Positions 35,635 through 46,916 of a stretch of 64,000 nt of DNA are shown in pieces. The stretch's first letter is position 1. Every line of letters begins with the position of its first letter. The translations under genes were made by a program, and so were the position numbers. This stretch comes from Marsupella aquatica. Its lineage: Eukaryota; Marchantiophyta. The notes under the pieces are model-generated. The model saw nothing but the letters and a program-made list of their open reading frames with translations. It searched no databases and had not been told where the DNA came from. The stretch is taken from contig OZ316895.1 of NCBI GenBank assembly GCA_973895155.1, positions 4,774,001 through 4,838,000 on the forward strand, in the 5' to 3' direction.

Positions 35635-35906
35635 CGGCAGAGGAGCGGAATTCACTTGTGACGGAAGGGTTGGAGGTTGACCTTGATAGGTTGGAACGTG
35701 CGGCTGGTGGGTATGGTATTTTTGGAAGGATGGAACAAGTTCGGAAGGCATTGCTTAGTAAGAAGCAAAATGTCCGTAAAGAGAGTAAGGAGGATGATGA
35801 GGAAGAAGGTGGTGAGAATGAGAATCAAGACGACGATGAAGAGACCGAAGAGGATGACGAGGACGATGGTGACAGCGATTACGAAGTCGAGAATGGAGAG
35901 GACTAG
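35631..35906 (+). CDS. Unrecognised protein, C-terminal part with acidic tail (frame-broken)
   Basis: A frame of 91 codons whose ATG overlaps the preceding stop as ATGA (35631-35634). It encodes a charged helical stretch (MTAEERNSLVTEGLEVDLDRL, GIFGRMEQVRKALL). A very acidic tail of Glu/Asp runs from about residue 55 to the end (…DSDYEVENGED). Acidic tails of this kind are common in chromatin and nucleolar proteins, but that is only suggestive. Together with the frame at 35266 it probably formed one protein. True dicistronic translation is less likely in a plant nucleus. Confidence 0.5.
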   Translation: MTAEERNSLVTEGLEVDLDRLERAAGGYGIFGRMEQVRKALLSKKQNVRKESKEDDEEEGGENENQDDDEETEEDDEDDGDSDYEVENGED

Positions 35907-37532
35907 GAGGATGGACCTCGAATGGTCAGTGACTTAGTATTCTCGAGAGAAAGGACGATTGACAGGGAGAGACTCGTCAGGGAGAGGGAGGAAGTCCAAA
36001 ATGACTCACTTGCTCCCGTGCTGGCCTGTTCTGTTCTGCTACAGTACTTTTGGTTGGAAAAGGAAATGGGCTTTTACTCCGTCAGGCATTGATCATTTGT
36101 CACCGTCCCTCTGTAGCACCACAACAATTTTTTGAGATTTCGGGTTCCGTTGTATAGCTACATTACTTCGATTCGTCAGTAAAAGGTCCGGTCGACCATT
36201 TTGTACATTGATTACTGTAGTGAAGAGTCTGACTCTCTCGATCGATTAGTCACACGATTTTCAAGAACCTACGAATTTGCTGAACTGAAACACGAAATAC
36301 TGTACACGCTATATTCTACATTGCCTCAAAGCATTCACACCCTCGATCACCAGGTGTCATTTCTATGTCAGCACCATCTAAATTCAGAGATTGATCATCT
36401 CAGAGAAGAGTTTTCCGCTGCTGTCATCAAGAGCCTTTTGGTTGTGACGTAAATTGAATTCCTGCCTTAGATCATGCCATGCAGAGTATCGCGAACACCT
36501 TTCCTCCGAACTCCACAAGTGGAATGTTTGAGGGTTGGGAGTTTCTTTTGCCATGGAAGTTTGAGTAACACTTTGCTTCTGTCATTTGATGTTGAGCAAT
36601 AATTCTTGTCCTTTGTTCCATTGCCAGCACCATTGATGATGTCTCTTCTGAACGTTCTCCAATTTTTTTGGTTTCCTTCAACTGCTTCCCGATCTGAGTG
36701 AATGGCGCATCAGAACCCTCGTAGCCCTCTGGACATAATTGCATCATTCTTTGGTTGCCAACTCCCTCTAGAGCTGTCCAGGAGCATGTAATTGAGTGGA
36801 GATCGATAAAGAAATTGGATCAGAGAGCTGGTTTGTAGTCTCACTCTCACCTGGCACATCTACTATCATTCTCTGAGACGAGATTGTTAATTTAGTATTG
36901 ATGACAATGTACTATTTATTGGCGTTAATCATAGCAGGAGTTGTCAATCTAATGCTGAATAATCAATCACTGCTGCGACGCCAGAATGAACTTTCTGCAT
37001 GGAATAGATTTCATCGAGCTCCATGTTAAGGTACACATCCGTCTAATATACTTTATTGAGCTAAACCTGTCAAGCATGTTCCCTTCTAGAGTGTGCTCAA
37101 AGTTTTGCGTACAAGCCTTGCTACTGAACTAAGCTTTCTCGGTGAAAAGAGGTTCGACACACATATGGGCGCAGTACTTTTGGAGTTAAGGCTTCTTTTG
37201 CTTAAATGAATGTAGAGCTCTTTCTGTCGCTGAGTTCCGTGACTTGTGTTCTAGCGTAGTCAATACGACGAAACTCTATTGAAGAATCGAAATACAATTT
37301 GAAGCCACCGAACATGACAAAGCTATCGTGAAGTACCTCAGGTAGCTTTAACTATATATGTAACTATGTATACAGCTATGAAAGGCACGATGATACAGCT
37401 ATGAAAGGCACGATGAAACACTAGAGTCCTGAGTTGAAGACATTAGATCGATGCGGCTTTGAAAGCCACGACCATGCAAAAACTGTCATGAAGAAGTCCC
37501 AGAAGTAGTCTGATCAAGAGACATTCATCCCT
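35907..37532. other. Convergent 3' flanks, no gene recognised
   Basis: Lies between the 3' ends of the plus-strand gene (35906) and the minus-strand rhomboid gene (37533). Frames here start at non-ATG codons or lack domains. A 25-bp unit (GATACAGCTATGAAAGGCACGAT-type) is tandemly repeated at about 37369-37414, with a decayed third copy near 37450, in the likely rhomboid 3' UTR. Confidence 0.45.
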
Positions 37533-38996
37533 TCACACAGAATGACACTGCCAGAGAAACGAAGGAACGCAGCTCATGTACTTGCACCATCCGCAAGTCT
37601 TCCGAGGGCCCAAGCCATAGCCTTTGAAGAGAGCCAGGATCCCCATCGCATACGAAAACACTAGCAATCCTAGTGCCATGAATCGGATAGTGTTCTGCGC
37701 GCTCGAATGTTTTGACAAATTCGTCGTCGGGACTTGGCCCCCTAATGCACCCTGACCGAATATCCATGTTGCTGATCGAGGCCGCATCAACAAGATGAGA
37801 CCCAGCAGCGCTCCAGAACACAGGCCCCCAATGTGTGCGAAGTTGTCGACATGAGGCATCAGCCCGAACGTCAGATTGAGTGCCAACGTCAGGAGCAATG
37901 CCGCAAGCGACTTGCTGCGTTGATAATTGTTTGCTGTTGGGTCGGTCGACCAGTTGACGAGCATCTCCGCTATGGTGGCTCCCAGCAGCCCCATGAGTGC
38001 ACCCGATGCGCCCACGGAGATCTGATTCTGCAAAAAAAGAGCCGACAAGAGGCTGCCTCCGAATCCTGCCACCAAGTAGATGGCTGCCACTTTGATCCAC
38101 CCAAACTCTTTCTCGAGGCAGCGTCCAATCGAGAGCAGGCCCAACATGTTTGCGAGCAGATGGAACATCCCGGCGTGCAGCCAGACCGCCGTCAGCAAGC
38201 GCCATCCTTGCCCCGAGCTCGTCACTAGGTGGGAATTGAGGGCCCCGATCGAGAGCAGCGTGTCGTAAGATGGCCCTAGCAGCGGGTTCTCGTTCAAGGG
38301 CTGAAAGGAGAGGCGGCCAAGGAATTTGAGCACGCATCTCTGCGGGTTGAAATATGTGTGTGGGCAGTCATTCTCGTACATGGTGATGACAAAGATGATG
38401 GACTGGATCATGAGCACGATTGGAATCAGCCATTGTAACTTGTGGCTGAGACGGTAGATCGCCACACACTGCTCAGGAGGAGTCTGAGGAGGACAAGTAG
38501 GGGTCGCAGTGCCATTGAGCCCGATGTTAGTAGGAGCAATTTGAGGTGATCGGATGTTGAAGGGGAGCTTCCTTGGTGGGGGAGTGTTGCCCTGATTTTT
38601 GCTGTTGTTGCTGCCGAAGCCAAGATTTGTCAATGCCATGATTCCGCCCACGCTCGTGTTGTCGGTGTTGGTATTGTAGTTTGTGTTGTGGTTGTCGTGA
38701 TGGCAATTGTAAGGCAAGGAGAGACATGGATAGAGAGGGATCCCATCTGCAGTGGCAGCTGCACTAGTGCTAGGAGGGGAGGTGCGGCGGATGGGACTCA
38801 GGGATCCAAACCATGGTGTTTGTGGTTGTGGTGGTTGTGGTGGTGGTGGCTGGTTGCTGCTGGCATTGAGCGAACTGTTCCTGATGGGATTCGGGATGTG
38901 GAAGGAACACCTCCTGTTGCTCTCTGTGTTTCTGTCCGACCGATTCGTTCTGTCTGGAAGAAGTTGTTCCGGCGACTGGCTGCCATCTTGCCCCAT
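37533..38996 (-). CDS. Rhomboid-family intramembrane serine protease, plant RBL type, intron-free
   Basis: A single 487-residue frame from ATG (38996) to TGA (37533). A long, Asn/Thr/Pro-rich cytosolic N-terminus (about 1-180) precedes the first membrane segment (LQWLIPIVLMIQSIIFVITM, about 184-203). The rhomboid core shows HAGMFHLLANM and the catalytic serine in GASGALMG (Ser331). The catalytic histidine is in NFAHIGG (His388). The C-terminus has the plant RBL cysteine motif CGWCKYMSCVPSFLWQC. Both dyad residues are present, so an active protease is expected, cutting membrane-anchored proteins in the Golgi/secretory pathway by analogy with AtRBL1/2. Substrates are unknown. The lack of introns contrasts with multi-exon Arabidopsis RBL genes and could reflect retroposition or lineage intron loss (inference). 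Confidence 0.92.
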   Translation of the reverse strand: MGQDGSQSPEQLLPDRTNRSDRNTESNRRCSFHIPNPIRNSSLNASSNQPPPPQPPQPQTPWFGSLSPIRRTSPPSTSAAATADGIPLYPCLSLPYNCHHDNHNTNYNTNTDNTSVGGIMALTNLGFGSNNSKNQGNTPPPRKLPFNIRSPQIAPTNIGLNGTATPTCPPQTPPEQCVAIYRLSHKLQWLIPIVLMIQSIIFVITMYENDCPHTYFNPQRCVLKFLGRLSFQPLNENPLLGPSYDTLLSIGALNSHLVTSSGQGWRLLTAVWLHAGMFHLLANMLGLLSIGRCLEKEFGWIKVAAIYLVAGFGGSLLSALFLQNQISVGASGALMGLLGATIAEMLVNWSTDPTANNYQRSKSLAALLLTLALNLTFGLMPHVDNFAHIGGLCSGALLGLILLMRPRSATWIFGQGALGGQVPTTNLSKHSSAQNTIRFMALGLLVFSYAMGILALFKGYGLGPRKTCGWCKYMSCVPSFLWQCHSV

Positions 38997-40379
38997 AATT
39001 ACATTCGACTGATGCTTCTCTCGATAGCTTGTGTTACTTAGATAGTTGTTGGACTAGCAGGCCATGACCTTCTGGACTTAATTTATAGGTAGTCTGAAGA
39101 TGTTGCAGGAGCGCCGATTCTACATCTCTTGGCTAATTACCCCTTTAATTAGTCATCATTATGCCATGTGGGGAAACTGACGTCTATACCTGTCGATTGT
39201 CAAACCATATGGTGTTCACTTGAGGTGCCAGAGTCTGCTTGGGCTGAAATTTTGCTGGTTTGGGAATCGCCCCTATGAGCCTTTGCTGATTTGGTGCTTG
39301 TCCTTGGAAAATGTCTTCTCCTGCAAAATTGTGTTCATTGAAACATTGTGTGATTGGAATTTTTCTTTCAAAAGGCTTCCGATCAAGGGTCAAGTTGCCA
39401 TTCTCCACTGACATTTGTATACATTTCTTTGAGGAAATGTAAACCGACTCCCAATCGCTAGGATGATCTTGCAATGTTGAAATTGTCAATCAGAGCTTTA
39501 TTACTAGATGATATCGCAGGGGAGGAATGTTACCGTCATTTCCTGTCGTTCTCAGGCACTCAATGTGAGTTTGAACCCTTAAGGTCTGTACATGGATTCG
39601 ATCATGGAAGGTTTGGTCTCCATTGGTTGCTTATCAAACTTCAATCCCTTTCGTCAAACCATCAATTCAATTCTTCATTTTTTCCCCTTCTTATACATGA
39701 CTCTGATCTCCCTTGATCATGTACGTCTTCAATTGGAAGACATCTGAATCGTTTTATCGTGATCAACAACATGACCACACTTACAAGGTACCAGTTAGAT
39801 CGACAGTTACGGGATAGCTGGAGGAATTCTTTGGCATCGGATAGAGCCAATCCAGCAGATCGAATCGATCAGAAATCTTCTCAAGACTCTTCTTCGTCTC
39901 TCTGGATCCTCCTCTCCCTTCTGGTCACCTTCGTCGATCGTGGCGGGGATGGATCCATTGAACAAATTGGTGCTACAAAGGACGGGACGAGATGAATTAT
40001 GCAGCCAACCTTTTCCAGCAAACAAATCTTGAATCGATCATGTGGGATTTGTCTGGGAATACAAGCAATGTTGTGGGAACAGCAAAACTTGAAGAAAGTT
40101 CCGAACCTGAAAATTAACTTTTCTCTTTGCGTAAATCATCACTGCCAATCTGCCAATCTAGTGAAATCTGTTGGTACATCGAACTCCACCTGTATGAGAT
40201 TTATATGTAAGGACGGGGTGAAATGAAAGATGATCAGTGTTGTTAAGCCCGGAAAACGAGTAACCATAAATTCTCGCACCGCACCGAGACAGATCGACTC
40301 ATGAAACTTTGGTCAAGGCAGTGGGATAGTGCTGTGAACTCGAAGTTGTTTAATTCTGGTTATGTCATTCGGCTCCAAC

Positions 40380-40745
40380 AGAACTGCCGGTGACTCGGAG
40401 CGAAGCACATCCCAATCCGAGAGTGATTCTGGCAGTTTCAACCCCTATTCAAATCCCAATCCCGAAGTCATTCTAGCAGTTTCAGCCCCTATTGGAATCC
40501 AGAGTACTTCAACTAATTTCAGCCCCAATTGGGAATCCAGAGTAGTTCAACTGACATCTCCATCCCAAAGCCATTCCGGCAATTTCAGCCCCTATTCAAA
40601 TCCAGAGTAGTTCCATTGCAATCCCAAATTCCACTGACATCCCAATCCCAAAGCCATTCTGGCAGTTCTCAACCCCTATTCGAATCCACAGTAGTTCAAT
40701 TGCAATCCCAAAGCCATTCTGGTAGTTTGAGCTCCAATTTGAAAT
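40380..40745. repeat. Diverged minisatellite-like array
   Basis: Irregular copies (about 60-95 bp) of a motif containing CCCAATCCCAAAGCCATTC, TGGCAGTTTCA, CCCCTATTCAAATCC and AGAGTAGTTCAA. At least five partial copies are visible by eye. Frames through it are Ser/Asn/Pro-rich and look like a by-product of the repeat. Confidence 0.75.
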
Positions 40746-43539
40746 ATGAGTTGTTCAATTGACAGACAGCGTTGCACTCGCGGGCTAAATAAAGTCAGCT
40801 AATCCCAATTACTCTAGTAGGGCATGTCAAAGTTCTACACTAACCAAAGTGTTATGGTATTAATTATTTGGACATATCATCCTTATGGGATATGTATTTT
40901 GGTAGCCCATAATGATTTTGTCTTGGTCGAGTTTTATGTCCTGAGCCCCCGAACTGAGTTGAGTTATAGTTACATTGAGTTATAGCTATGTAAACGACAA
41001 AAGGACTTTTTTACCTGGACTATGGACCTTTTATCATTTTACGTGGCCTATGGACCTTTTATCCTGGCCAACATTGAGGCTAATGTTTGGAAAATCATGT
41101 ATCAATCATCTTGCACTGCACTATGTTGTTGACATATATATATGGCACTGAAAGCCTGAAAAGATAGGAAGGGAGCCCAGGAGATCACCCAAACAAAGGG
41201 CTCACTTGGGATTTAGTTTGTGCTACCTGTCAGGGGGGCAGGAGAACACCCCAATCAACATGGGATTGATTTTTGTGGTAACTGTCCTACACCAGAAATG
41301 GGGCACCTACAACCAACCAAATGATGAGAAGGGCTAAGTATTTTTTGTTTTTTGTTTTTTTTTGTTTTGGCTAGGTATTCTTTGTGTCAATCAAATCTAT
41401 TGAGATACAGGCTGAATCTACGCTCTCATACTGTGCGGTGGGTTCCCTTTGGTATCATCCTTCGTGCAAAATTTGTTATGTGCATCAATGAAGAAATATT
41501 TGTCTTCATTTTGTATCCATGTGTAAGACTTCGCTTTTCTCAATGAAGTGGGTCCATCCATCCAAAACTTATGGATTAAAAGAGAGATGCACAAGTCAAA
41601 TATTTCTAAGTCCAGTGCTGAGAACAATGTCTCCATTCCAATCTCAGTACTTTTATCAGTTTTAAGGGAGGAGTTAGAAATTTTTGTGGATGAATCCAAT
41701 TTTGGAGTCTTGTGAGAACATTACTGTCCTTTTAATCAAATTTTAGGAAAATTCTTGTTCCAAGAATAATCCAACTTTATAGTGTTTAAAAATTATAATT
41801 TAGGGCTTAAAAACATAGCAGGTGATGGGGGGGGCCTCTATGTAGTGAGACCCCAAGCATCTTTACAACTCTGCATCTACAGTAGTTGAGGGGGCACAAG
41901 CGGTAACTTGATTTCTATGGCTAACAATCTCCCAAAGCTGCTGAGTGACTAGATCCAAAGCTAAACTCCATCATTGGGAAGGTCTTCTAGCATGGAAGGG
42001 TCCCACATGATGCCTCTTTTCTATTCTCATTAGATGAAGTCAATTCAAATTGCAGGGGTTCACTCGTGAGGTACAGTCCTTGAACTTTCACAAATTCTCT
42101 GCTTGTTGTTGGTATGCACTTACTAAGATTTTCCTTAGACAAGAAAGAGTCAAGCTACACCATATAGACATTAGATTAGGGGGACTTTACAAGAACTTGA
42201 GGATAAAAAAATTAATGAGAGGTCAGTTGTCTTTTACGGTGCCTGATCCATAAGCCCAATTAGACTGTCTCCTGACCAAAACCAATGGTCAGGAATGTAT
42301 ATCATATTGACAAGCAATTTGGATATTGAGATCCATTTTAGATTAGTTGTATGCATCTTAAATATCATTATGATTGTCTATACAATATTTTAGGTGAACA
42401 TTAATTTTGATAGGGGCCACAGAAGAGACATCAAACAAAATGATGTAAAACTTTGCACTAATTTTTTCTACATTCAATAAACATAAAAATTTATGACCCA
42501 AAATGACTTTTGTCATGTACTGTAGGTTAACCCTACAGGCAGCATACAAGACTCAGGCCATAAATGCATAAGGGCCTCTAGGAACGATTGGTAATTAGAA
42601 CGTTAAGGCCAGTTTCAGCTTATCACAAACAGGCTATGGATGCTCTGGCTCAGACCAGAATCAGGACTTCTACGATTTGAGACACAGAATGATTAACATT
42701 GCAGAAATTTATGACCCCATCATGAACTCCTTAGACCCTGTATGCATGCACCAATATGAAAATGATGTAAATTGGTGATGTAGCAGATTTTGATTCTCCC
42801 AAATGCTTGTGTAGTGAGCCAGACAGTGCCCCCAACATATTAAGACTGTAGTGGCAAAATGAGAAAAGACTGAAGGATCCTATCAAAACACCACCTGGAA
42901 AGGTTGTCTAAACTTTCAATTCGCCAAAACTAAATTCTCCACATAAGCATTTTTGGGGACCACTCCATTCCATGTAAGATTGGGAGAAGTCCACTACAAG
43001 TGACCTCTCAACTTCATGTAATATCAAGGTGGACTCTCACTCAATGCTATTGGTTGTGATGAAATCTGAAAGCAGAATCTTGAAAGGGAAAGCTCAATTG
43101 AGTTATCCTCTTGTCCCTGTAAAGTCCCCCTTAGTCCCTGGTCAATTTTCCAAGTAATAATAAGTTTGTGCCATTCACTATTTTTCTGTTTGTAATTTTG
43201 AGTACATTTAGTGAAATAAATGCAAAGTCAAGAAATGTAGTAGTGCATTGTGAAACTTCCCCTGTACTTTTACTAAAAATAGTAAAACTTAAAAATGTCT
43301 CAGATTTTAGGTGTGTTCACGTGCTGCTATCAGAGTAGCCCCTCAACACTAATAATTTAATGGGCCCTCAAAACTCAAGCTAGAGCTCTGTTGATGGCTC
43401 AAAATGCCAATAAGCAACACTTTACTATATACTACTGAATGGTCAAACTTGGGTAAGTCAGCACCTCCATCTTTGGACCTCTTTGATCTTCTTGGGCTTT
43501 TCCTTCCCCTCCCTTTATTGGATTCTTTTGCTTTGGGAC

Positions 43540-44295
43540 CATGTCTCCGGGTTTGGCCTTCCTGTCTTTTTGGCAGTGTGATATATATATATATAATTTA
43601 TATAATGATAGACTTACTTGACTATATACATAATATATGCTGCCAAATTTGGGTGAGTCAGCTCCTCATATGTTATTTCCAGGATAACCATGGAGGGTGA
43701 GTTTAGTGTTATCTCTCACTTGAGCTACTGGTGATTAAAATAGGAGCTCCAAGTGGCTCTAACCCCCTAGGGCTCACCACCTTGGGGCCATGAGTTAATC
43801 TGACTCTGACTTCGTTGTCCCAATGGAGGTAGGTAAGCTTGGTGATGACTCGGGGGACTAACCATGTGAATTTTATTTTTATTTCAACTTTCAAAGTCAT
43901 TTGTCTGTCTAATTTTATCAACCGCCATCCATCTTTCCACCGCCTTCAATAGCCAGAATATTAAAAAAAATCATATTCCAGTCACCGGCGCTTTGCCAGA
44001 AGTTGGGCAAAATTAAGGTCTTAGTTTAATACCAGAGTCGTAGGATTCAACGCTTCAGGTGACGTTTTCTTCTTGCACGTCAACTTTGACATTGTCAACC
44101 TTTTTTCTCAACAGCACGACCGCGTCTCCTGCTCGAGACTGTCATCAAGTCCACTCTGAAACTCTGGCCCCTTGGTGGTCCCCCCTTGATTGCGGTCTTT
44201 TGCCTGAGTGATCATGTCTCCCGGTTCGGCACTCTCTGTTTTTTGGCATCTCCCGGTTCGGCACCCTCTGTTTTTATTTGGCAGGTTGATATATA
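43540..44295 (+). repeat. Repeated boxes upstream of the receptor-like kinase
   Basis: The phrase TCTCCCGGTTCGGCAC(T/C)CTCTG with a following TTTTTGGCA tract is tandemly duplicated at about 44217-44284. A diverged copy, GACCATGTCTCCGGGTTTGG with TTTTTGGCAG and GATATATA after it, lies at 43540-43600. Both are followed by GATATATA. Confidence 0.7.
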
Positions 44296-44974
44296 CGCTG
44301 AAACTCCGTAATTAACATGTTGAAGAGGAGGTCCAGTCTCGCAGAACGTAGTCAGCTCTCGAGCATTTCGCTTCGATTCACACCAAGTACTGAGGAGGTT
44401 GTGTGGAAGTTTTCAGATGATTATGAAACTTGATTAACGTAAGGCACAATAGTGCGTTTAAATACATGAATGCAGTGGGGTCCAAGTGCGTGAGCAAAGG
44501 AAAACGACAAGTAAACTCTGACCGGGAATATAAGTAGTTGAGTCAGTCTAAGTGGGCGCAGCCAGATAGGACAGAAAGAGGATCAGAATTTAGATCAGAG
44601 TCAAACTGGATCAACCGGACAGCCTACCGACCGGCAGCAAGCTCAAGGTAGTCAGTAAGATCCGATGCAGCCAGAGTGTACAGTAACCACATCTGACAGC
44701 GAGGCATGGGAGCAGGCAAGAGACAAGACCGCGTGAATTTCAACAGGTTGTAGATGGGATTGAAACTTCGAAGTCGTGTCTTGGTCAGAGTCTCTGTGAA
44801 ATCAATGCGCTCGAGCATCTCTACGAGGGGATTGATTCTGCTGATCGTTGCGTCCATCCGTTTGCAGTACAACAGTGCGGCCGGCCTTAGCGCTTTTCAC
44901 AATTTTTCGATTGGAACGTCGTCTTTGGGTGCCTGGGCAGGACAACGCCGGATCACAGTTGGAGATTACCAGTG

Positions 44975-46231
44975 ATGCAATGTAGATATATCTGTATAGA
45001 TTTTGGTCCTGTAGATGCTTTCATTCTAGTCAACGCATTAATTGTGGCATTTTGGATGGCACTTTCTTATCTGGCAACGAGGTGGGCTTGGAGAAAATAT
45101 ACAGCCAATTACCGGCAAGATACGGATTTGGTCGAAGTATTGCAAGAGGGGGAACGTCTAGCTTTGATCTCCCTGCGGCAGCTGAAGAAAGCCACAGATA
45201 GCTTCTCAGAGAGTAAACAATTAGGAGAAGGAGGATTTGGGAAGGTGTACTTTGGTGAATTGAGCGACGGAAAGAAAGTGGCGATCAAGAAAGGCAAGCA
45301 TGAGGGATCTAATCATTACAAGCAACAATTCTTGAATGAGGTGAGAATTTTGTCACAGGTACACCATCGTCATCTTGTGAAGCTCGTGGGTTGTTCCTTG
45401 GAAAGAAAGATTGCCTTACTCGTCTTTGAGTTCATCTCGAATGGCACACTCCAAGAACATCTTCAAGGGAAGATTGGGGCAAAACGTTTGGACTGGAAAC
45501 AACGAGTGAAGATTGCGCTTCAAGTTGCTGATGCTCTCAACTACCTGCACTCTGCAACCAGCACACCGATTTTCCATCGAGATGTGAAGTCAGCAAACAT
45601 CCTATTAGATGAGAACCTTAACGCCAAAGTGGCAGATTTTGGAATCTCGAAGTTGGCTCCTGTTGAGGCCACCCAGCACCCAACTTTTGCAGTCCAAGGG
45701 ACCTTTGGCTACATAGATCCCGCTTACATCAGCACCGGGTACTTTTGTGATAAAAGCGACGTGTACAGCTTTGGCGTTGTTCTGCTAGAACTCATCTCCG
45801 CAAAGTCTGCCGTAGACATTTCCACGAATTCAAGTCTAGTGAAATTGGCTCAGCCACACGTTGACAGTGGAGATCTTGAACTATTGATCGACCCAGCTCT
45901 TATGGAGACCTACCATGACCCAATCGACGATGGAAGGGTGTCGATTTTGAATGTGGGAAGGCTGGCCATGGAATGTCTCGACCAAAGACAGGAGGCCAGA
46001 CCAAACATGGAAGAGGTGCGGAGAGAGTTGCAAACCCTGTTCCCCGAATTTCTTGGCGCATCATCGAGGCCCGCATCGGGCACCCTTCCGAGGGCTATAC
46101 GGATGCCGATTATCATGACTATGTCCTTAGAAGAAATGGTCCCGCAGTACTCAATATTTCTGATTCCTTTGACGGCTATAGCTGCAATTCCCAGTACTCC
46201 GATTCTAGTCGATCTGCATAATGATGCTTAG
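44975..46231 (+). CDS. Receptor-like protein kinase (WAK-like/Pelle family) with no ectodomain
   Basis: The frame from ATG 44975 to TAG 46231 encodes 418 residues. It has a very short N-terminus, one membrane segment (about 14-34) and a Ser/Thr kinase domain at about 82-355. The kinase has LGEGGFGKV (83-91), VAIKK (Lys105), HRDVKSANILL (Asp203, an RD kinase), DFG (221-223) and GTFGYIDPAY (242-251). All catalytic residues are present. The domain most resembles wall-associated-kinase-like and LRK10-like receptor kinases, which signal at the plasma membrane. No ectodomain exon was found upstream. After about residue 365 the tail is hydrophobic, while the adjacent frame reads GYTDADYHDYVLRRNG and ends QYSDSSRSA, a normal hydrophilic kinase tail ending at 46219-46221. 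This suggests a one-base frameshift near 46050-46085. Confidence 0.88.
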   Translation: MQCRYICIDFGPVDAFILVNALIVAFWMALSYLATRWAWRKYTANYRQDTDLVEVLQEGERLALISLRQLKKATDSFSESKQLGEGGFGKVYFGELSDGKKVAIKKGKHEGSNHYKQQFLNEVRILSQVHHRHLVKLVGCSLERKIALLVFEFISNGTLQEHLQGKIGAKRLDWKQRVKIALQVADALNYLHSATSTPIFHRDVKSANILLDENLNAKVADFGISKLAPVEATQHPTFAVQGTFGYIDPAYISTGYFCDKSDVYSFGVVLLELISAKSAVDISTNSSLVKLAQPHVDSGDLELLIDPALMETYHDPIDDGRVSILNVGRLAMECLDQRQEARPNMEEVRRELQTLFPEFLGASSRPASGTLPRAIRMPIIMTMSLEEMVPQYSIFLIPLTAIAAIPSTPILVDLHNDA

Positions 46232-46916
46232 AAAAGTGGCTCAGGTGTCGGGGATCCCATAAAATTAAGTCTGATGTTGAGATTACAATTCAGGTAGGAA
46301 TAGTAGCTACTTAATTAGAATTATTGCGTTCATTTTACTTTGTGCTGAGCTAGGGAATGCAGCAATCTGTAGCTTGTACCGTGCCCACTAGATTAGAATG
46401 TTCGACTTCGTTGTCCTCCTGCGCTATTACCGTGTCGTGCATCCGAATCCATGCGACCCTGTAGAGAGGCTAAGGAGAACTTTTACCTTACCTACAGTCT
46501 AGCAACTAGCTCGCCGTCTTTGAGTCTAGTCGCGGTCTGTTGAGTTTGCTATAAAGTTCAGAAATATGAGCTATTTGTCACATTGCTCCATCGCATGGCC
46601 TGCATTCGGAGCATTCCCTCTTCTGTAATATATCATCCCTCAGTGAATTGCAACTTACAACGGCGGCCAACCATTGCAAAAAGCTTCTGAAAATTTATCC
46701 CACGGTGTGTATATATATATACATGAGGATGCCCACACAGAAAACCTGTCCGATATAACGAGCTATATAACTAACCGATCAAAGCCACAGGATCCCATGC
46801 TTCACATCAAGCTGAATGGAACTGTTGAACTCATTCAATCACTTTAAGAGGGACAATGCAAAATGCTGGTACAGTCTGAAACGGGGTCTCAAATTTATCA
46901 ATTAATTGACTAGAAT
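46232..46916. other. 3' flank of the kinase, no gene recognised
   Basis: AT-rich, non-coding. A short (TATA)n run is near 46710. Nothing else is recognisable. Confidence 0.45.

Larger units (their letters stand above)
38997..44974. other. Long non-coding stretch with diverged repeats
   Basis: No gene was recognised in about 6 kb. It includes the rhomboid promoter (39000-39500), a minisatellite-like array (40380-40745), and a two-copy 60-bp repeat around 41176-41290 (AGGAGA.CACCC). There is an AT microsatellite near 43580-43596 and repeated boxes at 43540-43600 and 44210-44295 upstream of the kinase. A 73-codon ATG frame (44754-44975) ends on the kinase start as TGATG and may be an upstream ORF. 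Confidence 0.45.

Noticed and set aside
37525-38337. 270-codon minus-strand frame overlapping the rhomboid gene
   Set aside because: Out-of-frame shadow of the rhomboid coding sequence; the real frame has all catalytic motifs.
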